Below, in pieces: positions 6,481-10,695 of a stretch of DNA of 10,695 nucleotides; position 1 is the stretch's first letter, and every line of letters begins with the position of its first letter. The position numbers and the translations under genes are program-made. Below the pieces are notes generated by a model. The model saw only the letters and a program-made list of their open reading frames with translations, made no database searches and was not told the DNA's origin. Origin of the DNA: Coriobacteriia bacterium (GTDB lineage: Bacteria > Actinomycetota > Coriobacteriia > Anaerosomatales > JAUVQN01); contig JAUVQN010000030.1 in assembly GCA_030598125.1 (NCBI GenBank), positions 1 to 10,695 of the forward strand, read 5' to 3'.

Positions 6481-8160
6481 ATGACCGCTGCTACCGGCAA
6501 GAGGCTGGGCAAGACCCTGGTCCAGGCCGGGCTCATCACAGATGACCAGATGGAAGAGGCTCTGGCTGAGGCCGGTGACCGCTCGCTCGCCACCGCGCTG
6601 GTGGACAAGGGCTTCGCCGACGATGTGGCCATCGCACGGGCCGTGGCCGATCAGCTCGGCCTGACCTTCGTGGATCTGGGCATCTACGAGATCGATCCCA
6701 ACTGCGCGACACTCCTCTCGATCGATCTGGCGCACCGGTACAAGGTCATCCCGATCAGCCTCAAGGGCGACGAGCTCGTCGTCGCGATGTCAGACCCCGC
6801 GAACATCTTCGCCATCGACGACGTCCGGATCGTCACCGGCTACGAGGTGCGCCCGGTCGTCGCGACCGAGAAGGACCTCATGGCGACGATCGACAAGTTC
6901 GGCGCCATGCGGCAGGACGTCGGTGATCTCGTGGAGGACCTCCAGGAGGCCGTGGGGAGCTCTGACGTAGATGAGGACGACGACCCAGACGCTGACGACG
7001 CAGAGGCTCCCGTCGCCAAGCTCATGAACGTCATCATCGGTGAGGCCGTGCGCGAGAACGCGGGCGACATCTACATCGAGCCGCAAGAGAAGGACATGCG
7101 GATCCGCTATCGCGTAGACGGCGTCTGTCACGAGGTCGTCCGCAGCCCGAAGAAGCTCCACAGACAGCTCATCAGCCGCATCAAGATCGCCTCCGCGATG
7201 GACATCGCGGAGAAACGGGTTCCCCAGGACGGTCGCTTCGGGGTGATGATCCACGGCAGTTCGGTCGACTTCCGTGTGGCGGTCGTGCCCACGGTACAAG
7301 GCGAGCTCTGCGTCATGCGGCTGCTGCGCAAGGACGCGATCCTCATGTCGCTCGCGGACCTGGGATTCCTGAAGGAGCCCATGGACGCGCTCGTGGGAGC
7401 GCTCGAGAAGCCGTACGGCGCGATCCTCGTCACGGGGCCGACCGGTTCCGGCAAGTCCACCACGCTCTACGCCGCCATCAACGAGACCAATGAGCCGACG
7501 ACGAACCTGATCACCGTCGAGGATCCCGTCGAGTACCGACTCGAGGGGCTCTCACAGGTCCAGGTGAACCCGAAGGCCGGCCTCACCTTCGCATCGGCGC
7601 TGCGGTCCATCCTCCGCCAGGACCCCGACACGGTCATGATCGGTGAGATCCGCGACAAAGAGACGGGCACCATCGCCATCGAGGCAGCGCTCACGGGCCA
7701 CCTCGTCCTCTCGACGCTGCACACGAACGACGCTCCGTCGGCGCTCACGCGCCTCACGGAGATGGGGATCGAGCCGTTCCTCTCCGCCTCGGCCCTCGAG
7801 GTGGTCGTCGCACAGCGGCTCGCGCGTCGGCTCTGCAAGGAGTGCAAGGAGCCATACACGCCCGAGGCTGAGGCGCTCGACCGCGTGGGTTTCCCATACG
7901 AGGAGGGCGACATCCCGCAGCTCTTCCGTGCGAAGGGCTGCAAGGTCTGCAACGACATCGGCTACAAAGGACGCATGGGGATACACGAGGTCCTCGTCAT
8001 GGACGAGTGTCTCGAGCGGCTCGCCGTGGAGAGCGCATCGTCGGAAGAGCTACAGGCCGCCGCGATAGCGAACGGCATGACGACGCTGAAGCAGTACGGA
8101 TTCGCGAAGGTGCTGCGCGGCGACACGTCGATCGAGGAGATCCTGAGGGTGGTCGTCTAG
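6481..8160 (+). CDS. pilB: Type IV pilus assembly / type II secretion ATPase (PilB/GspE family)
   Basis: This is a 559-residue hexameric motor ATPase that drives pilus polymerisation from the cytoplasmic face of the membrane. Domains in order: an MshEN-type N-terminal domain (about 8-140), an acidic linker near 160-176 (VDEDDDPDADDAE), a second N-terminal domain with the motif GDIYIEP at 195-201, and the RecA-like core. Core motifs: Walker A GPTGSGKS at 319-326 with K325, the Asp box VEDPVEYR, Walker B VMIGEIRD with E389, the His box with H407 and H414, and a tetracysteine zinc site at C452, C455, C487 and C490. Zinc-site Cys residues and an intact N-terminal domain favour PilB/GspE over PilT. 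The ATG at 6481 lies 23 nt after aroE with a modest ribosome-binding site. Whether it serves a pilus or a secretion system cannot be decided from this gene alone; the following genes favour a pilus. Confidence 0.93.
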   Translation: MTAATGKRLGKTLVQAGLITDDQMEEALAEAGDRSLATALVDKGFADDVAIARAVADQLGLTFVDLGIYEIDPNCATLLSIDLAHRYKVIPISLKGDELVVAMSDPANIFAIDDVRIVTGYEVRPVVATEKDLMATIDKFGAMRQDVGDLVEDLQEAVGSSDVDEDDDPDADDAEAPVAKLMNVIIGEAVRENAGDIYIEPQEKDMRIRYRVDGVCHEVVRSPKKLHRQLISRIKIASAMDIAEKRVPQDGRFGVMIHGSSVDFRVAVVPTVQGELCVMRLLRKDAILMSLADLGFLKEPMDALVGALEKPYGAILVTGPTGSGKSTTLYAAINETNEPTTNLITVEDPVEYRLEGLSQVQVNPKAGLTFASALRSILRQDPDTVMIGEIRDKETGTIAIEAALTGHLVLSTLHTNDAPSALTRLTEMGIEPFLSASALEVVVAQRLARRLCKECKEPYTPEAEALDRVGFPYEEGDIPQLFRAKGCKVCNDIGYKGRMGIHEVLVMDECLERLAVESASSEELQAAAIANGMTTLKQYGFAKVLRGDTSIEEILRVVV

Positions 8161-8230
8161 GGAGCGAGCAGGGGTTTGTCAGTCGCTTCGCAGTCGTGAG
8201 AGACTGAAGGCGCTCTTCCCGGGAGGGTGT

Positions 8231-8250
8231 CGCCGGACGCGGATCCGGCG
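8231..8250 (+). promoter_or_regulatory. Perfect 7-bp inverted repeat upstream of the roadblock gene
   Basis: CGCCGGA (8231-8237) pairs with TCCGGCG (8244-8250) around a 6-nt loop. There is no run of T after it, so it does not look like an intrinsic terminator. It could be an RNA hairpin or an operator. Part of its sequence recurs before the next gene at 8907-8927. Confidence 0.35.
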
Positions 8251-8281
8251 CAGTGGGGTCGGTGACCTGCGGGTACAGCGA

Positions 8282-8289
8282 GGGAGGTG
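8282..8289 (+). promoter_or_regulatory. Ribosome binding site that decides the roadblock gene start
   Basis: GGGAGGTG lies 8 nt before GTG 8298. The longer in-frame alternative, GTG 8253, has no comparable site, so 8298 is the preferred start. Confidence 0.75.
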
Positions 8290-8297
8290 CATCCGCC

Positions 8298-8891
8298 GTG
8301 AGCAGGGACGATTACTTCATCACAGACGAGGAGTCCCCTGAGGACGACTTGCTGTCGGGACCCGTCATCGTCCCGCCGCGGGAGACCGTCCCGCCGCCCA
8401 CGGCACCTCCGCGCGAGCTGGACACTCGAGCGCCGCGAGCGGCGCCACCGTCCGGATCGCGACCCGCGCCGGCGCAGCCCGCCCCCCGACCCGCTCCCCG
8501 CGCCACGGACGCGGTCCCGCGCTCGTCTCGTGAGGAGAGGCTCGCGGAGGCCCTCGATTCGCTGATCGCGAACGCTCCGGACGTGCAAGCCGTGTCTCTC
8601 GTGAGCCTCGACGGCTTCACGATGGCGTCGGCCCTGCCGCCGGACATGCAGGAGGACCGCGTGGGCGCGATGTCGGCGGCGATCCTGGGTCTCGGCGAAC
8701 GTGCGGCGGCGGAACTCGGTCGAGGGACGCTCTCGCAGGTGTACATAGAGGGTGAGGATGGGTACGTGGTGTTGATGTCGGCCGGGGGAAGGGCCGTGTT
8801 GACGGCGCTCGCCGATGCCGACGCCAAGCTCGGACTGATCATGTACGACATGCGGTCGACGGCCGCGCGCATCGGCGAGATCCTCGGGTGA
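8298..8891 (+). CDS. Roadblock/LC7 domain protein with disordered N-terminus
   Basis: This 197-residue protein is in two parts. Residues 1-80 are acidic (TDEESPEDD) and then rich in Pro, Ala and Arg (PPRETVPPPTAPPRE), so probably disordered. Residues 81-197 form a roadblock/LC7 domain: an opening helix (RLAEALDSLIANAPDVQ), the beta hairpin AVSLVSLDGFTMASALP, the long central helix (RVGAMSAAILGLGERAAAEL), strands with TLSQVYIEG and GYVVLMSAGGRAVLTAL, and a last helix ending RIGEILG. Bacterial relatives such as MglB bind and regulate small Ras-like GTPases that control polarity and type IV pili. No GTPase gene lies in the window. The start is GTG 8298, fixed by a strong ribosome-binding site; a 15-residue longer form from GTG 8253 is possible but less likely. 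A role in regulating the pilus motor is inferred from position. Confidence 0.85.
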   Translation: MSRDDYFITDEESPEDDLLSGPVIVPPRETVPPPTAPPRELDTRAPRAAPPSGSRPAPAQPAPRPAPRATDAVPRSSREERLAEALDSLIANAPDVQAVSLVSLDGFTMASALPPDMQEDRVGAMSAAILGLGERAAAELGRGTLSQVYIEGEDGYVVLMSAGGRAVLTALADADAKLGLIMYDMRSTAARIGEILG

Positions 8892-8906
8892 GGCGGACTC
8901 AGAGCG

Positions 8907-8927
8907 GCCGGACGACCGGATCCGACG
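8907..8927 (+). repeat. Second copy of a short intergenic element (first copy 8232-8250)
   Basis: This 46-nt gap contains GCCGGACG and CGGATCCG separated by AC and followed by ACG. The leader at 8232-8250 has the same two 8-mers with no spacer, followed by GCG. Eighteen bases match, with one 2-nt insertion and one mismatch. The mismatch removes the outermost pair of the first copy's hairpin, so sequence is conserved better than structure. This may be a protein-binding site, a remnant of duplication, or chance. Confidence 0.4.
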
Positions 8928-8937
8928 AGAGGGACGC

Positions 8938-10695
8938 ATGGCGCTCCGTGGCAATCTGAAGGACTTCAGTCTGCCGGATGTCTTCCAGCTGGTGGCATTC
9001 AGCCAGAAGACGGGCGTGTTGCGCATCGATCGCGGTGACGCGCAGGGGTCGGTCTGGTTCCGTGACGGCGAGGTCTTCTTCGCGCAGTCGAACTGGCACC
9101 ACGAGCCGCTCGGGCAGCGGCTCGTGACCGCGTCCAAGATCACGGACGCCGCGCTCGTCCGCGCCCTCGAGCTACAGCGCGCGTCGGAGCCGGCGGGTCG
9201 GCGTCTGGGCCAGATACTCGTCGACGAAGGCTACATCAGCGAGAAGGTGCTGGAGGCATTCGTCCAGGAGCAGATCCAGGACACGATCTTCGACCTGATG
9301 CGATGGGACGAGGGCGACTTCCACTTCGAGCCGCTCGCTGCTCCGGCGGAAGAGGACATCGGACTGTCGGTCTCGATCGAGAACATCGTGATGGAGGGCA
9401 GCCGCCGCCTCGAAGAATGGAACCGGATCAAGAAGAAGGTCCCCTCCATGGGGCTTGTCTTCAAGATGGCGACGGCTCCCGGTGAGGGCACCTTCGAGAT
9501 CTCACTGAAGCCCATCGAGTGGGAGCTGCTGCTCAAGATCGACGGCACTCGCGACGTGTCGCAGCTTGCGCGAGACACGAACCGGACCGACTTCGAGGTC
9601 GCCCGCATCCTCTACGGGCTCTTCTCGGCCGGTCTGCTCGAGGTGGCTGACGACGAGGAGATCGAACGCCTCAGGGCTGAGCGTGTGATCCACGAGGAAC
9701 GTCTGGCGGCGCTGGAAGCGGAGGATTCGACCGTGGGGGCCAGGCGAGAAGCGGCCAGCGAGACCGAGCTGCAGGCCGAGGCGCCGGCGGCCGTCGAGCC
9801 GACGGAGCGGGCAGAGGCGACCGTCACCCCGCCCGCGCCGACGGTTCCCGCGGATGCGACCGAGCCGGAGATGCCGGCGTTCCTCAGCGGGGAGCCCGGT
9901 TCCGCGAGCGTCGAGGACATGGCGGCGTTCGAGGAGATGGTCGGTGCCGTGCTCGACTCCGCCGAGGCCGGCGCTCCCGTGGAGGAAGCCCTCGAGGAAG
10001 CCCTCGAGGAAGCCGTCGAGGAAGCGGCGCCCGCGGAGATCGTGTGTGAGGAGCCGGCCGAAGAGGCCGAGCCCGCCATAGAGAAGACGGGGGACTTCGA
10101 GACCGACCTGAGGGCGATGGGCCTCGGTGAGCTGCCGACCGACATGGCGGAGCCCGCCGAGGAGGTCCTCGGAGAAGCGGTCGAAGAGGTCGCCGAGGAA
10201 GAAGCGGTCGAAGAGGTCGCCGAGGAAGAAGCGGTCGAAGAGGTCGCCGAGGAAGAAGCGGTCGAGGAGCTCGCCGAGGAGGAAGTCCTCGAGGAGGCGG
10301 TCCTCGAAGAAGCGGCCGAGGAAGCCCTGGACGAGATCACTGATGAGGAAACAGTCGAAGAAGCGGTCGAAGAGGTTGCAGAGGAGATCGCTCTGGAGGA
10401 GGTCCTCGAAGAGCTCGTCGAAGAGGCTGTCGAGGAGGCGGTCCTCGAAGAGGCGGCCGAGGAAGCCCTCGAGGAGATCGCCGATGAGGAAGTCCTCGAA
10501 GAGGTCGCGCTGGAGGAGGTTCTCGAGGAGCTCGCGGAGGAGGAAGCCGTCGAGATCACCGACGAGACCGTGATCGAGCTGGCTGACGAGGAGACGGTCC
10601 AACAGGCCATCGACGAGACGCTCGAGGGACTCGTCGGCGAGGTCTCCGAGGAGGAGGAGGCGGAGGCGCCCGAGATCCCTGCCGAGACCGTCGTC
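8938..10695 (+). CDS. DUF4388 protein with MshEN-like motifs and long acidic repeat tail (3' truncated by window edge)
   Basis: The frame is open from ATG 8938 to the window end (586 residues visible, no stop). GAGAGGGA at 8927-8934 supports the start. Residues 1-56 are a DUF4388 (PATAN-like) opening: LRGNLKDFSLPDVFQLVAF, TGVLRI, GSVWFRDGEVFFA. Two 24-residue segments, 57-80 and 89-112, resemble the MshEN c-di-GMP motif (RLG..LV..G.I....L..A...Q); the second carries R, L, G, G and Q at all key places. FDLMRWDEGDFHFEP then follows. Residues 190-236 look like a winged helix (LKPIEWELLLKIDGTRDVSQLA to SAGLLEV). From about 237 the protein is low-complexity and acidic, with EEAL and EAVEEVAEE repeats; there is no Lys or Arg in residues 393-586. 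It is probably a cytoplasmic adaptor in pilus control, inferred from position and motifs. The exact function is unknown. Confidence 0.85.
   Translation, partial: MALRGNLKDFSLPDVFQLVAFSQKTGVLRIDRGDAQGSVWFRDGEVFFAQSNWHHEPLGQRLVTASKITDAALVRALELQRASEPAGRRLGQILVDEGYISEKVLEAFVQEQIQDTIFDLMRWDEGDFHFEPLAAPAEEDIGLSVSIENIVMEGSRRLEEWNRIKKKVPSMGLVFKMATAPGEGTFEISLKPIEWELLLKIDGTRDVSQLARDTNRTDFEVARILYGLFSAGLLEVADDEEIERLRAERVIHEERLAALEAEDSTVGARREAASETELQAEAPAAVEPTERAEATVTPPAPTVPADATEPEMPAFLSGEPGSASVEDMAAFEEMVGAVLDSAEAGAPVEEALEEALEEAVEEAAPAEIVCEEPAEEAEPAIEKTGDFETDLRAMGLGELPTDMAEPAEEVLGEAVEEVAEEEAVEEVAEEEAVEEVAEEEAVEELAEEEVLEEAVLEEAAEEALDEITDEETVEEAVEEVAEEIALEEVLEELVEEAVEEAVLEEAAEEALEEIADEEVLEEVALEEVLEELAEEEAVEITDETVIELADEETVQQAIDETLEGLVGEVSEEEEAEAPEIPAETVV
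9982..10029 (+). repeat. 12-nt tandem repeat encoding EEA(L/V)
   Basis: The codons GAG-GAA-GCC-CTC recur at 9982-9993 and 9994-10005. A third unit at 10006-10017 differs by one base (GTC for CTC), and a degenerate unit follows. The repeat is in frame and codes for a glutamate-rich, probably helical part of the DUF4388 protein. Confidence 0.8.
10174..10281 (+). repeat. 27-nt tandem repeat, three identical copies plus one degenerate
   Basis: Copies at 10174-10200, 10201-10227 and 10228-10254 are identical and each encodes EAVEEVAEE. The fourth, 10255-10281, differs at three positions and encodes EAVEELAEE. Identity at the DNA level, including synonymous positions, suggests recent expansion by slippage or unequal recombination. 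The repeats sit inside the acidic tail of the DUF4388 protein and keep the frame. Confidence 0.9.
10291..10491 (+). repeat. Higher-order in-frame duplication, 60-nt blocks 141 nt apart
   Basis: The block at 10291-10350 recurs at 10432-10491 with a few substitutions. Both begin EEAVLEEAAEEAL and end DEE. Sequence after each block is also similar (ALEEVLEEL in both), so the real unit is probably about 47 residues. This indicates segmental duplication on top of the short tandem repeats. Confidence 0.75.

Larger units (their letters stand above)
8161..8297 (+). other. 137-nt intergenic leader with hairpin potential, no gene
   Basis: This is the longest non-coding gap in the window, between the pilB stop and the roadblock gene. 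It contains a short 5-bp stem (8191-8195 with 8202-8206), a TCCCGGGA palindrome near 8217-8224, a perfect 7-bp hairpin at 8231-8250, and a strong ribosome-binding site at 8282-8289. I found no convincing -35/-10 pair and no U-tract terminator. A cis-acting RNA is possible but unproven, since hairpins are common by chance at this base composition. Confidence 0.45.

Noticed and set aside
8231..8250. Intrinsic terminator after pilB.
   Set aside because: The hairpin is not followed by a T-rich run, and it lies about 70 nt downstream of the stop.
8161..8297. A GEMM-I c-di-GMP riboswitch before the roadblock gene.
   Set aside because: I looked for the conserved GCAAACC and GGGTTACCGA-type cores and found neither; only GCGGGTACAGCG is vaguely similar.
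10174..10281. Regularly repeated DNA that could be taken for a CRISPR array.
   Set aside because: Units are directly contiguous with no unique spacers, keep the reading frame, and encode a protein repeat.
9502..10610. Two long open frames on the - strand (366 and 332 codons) and one in another + frame (10127-10573).
   Set aside because: They mirror the Glu/Ala/Val repeat of the DUF4388 gene. Its GAG, GAA, GCC and GTC codons cannot give stops on the other strand, so long antisense frames arise automatically. Their translations are monotonous (Ser- or Leu/Phe-rich) and have no domain.

Overview
This window looks like chromosome from a GC-rich bacterium, most likely an actinobacterial lineage. 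The evidence is strong G/C preference at third codon positions, frequent GTG starts (six or seven of the ten visible starts), the alaS-ruvX-mltG-(...)-aroE gene order, and the actinobacterial-style AroE motif GLSVTMPYK. The presence of yqeG and of type IV pilus genes next to aroE suggests the class Coriobacteriia or a relative. That placement is inference from remembered gene order, not a database result. Everything is on the + strand, and spacing is tight enough for one long operon at least as far as pilB.

Region 1 (1-2617) is a housekeeping block. It holds the 3' part of alanyl-tRNA synthetase (editing and C-Ala domains), the YqgF/RuvX nuclease involved in 16S rRNA maturation, and the MltG lytic transglycosylase. 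Junctions are 1 nt apart or overlapping.

Region 2 (2618-4982) is a three-gene, translationally coupled insertion between mltG and yqeG. It encodes an ABC ATPase, an ABC-2 type permease and an exported TPR protein. The transported substrate cannot be read from the sequence.

Region 3 (5031-6457) contains a YqeG-family HAD phosphatase and shikimate dehydrogenase (AroE).

Region 4 (6481-10695) starts a type IV pilus or type II secretion locus. It has a PilB/GspE assembly ATPase, then a 137-nt leader with hairpin potential, a roadblock/LC7 protein with a disordered Pro-rich N-terminus, and a DUF4388 protein that runs off the right edge. The DUF4388 protein carries two 24-residue motifs resembling the c-di-GMP-binding MshEN motif, a winged-helix-like segment, and a very acidic, internally repeated tail with no Lys or Arg in its last 194 visible residues.

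The most interesting reading is that PilB, the roadblock protein and the DUF4388 protein form a signal-responsive control module for the pilus motor. Most of the rest is ordinary core genome. No tRNA, rRNA, CRISPR array, insertion sequence or convincing intrinsic terminator was seen.
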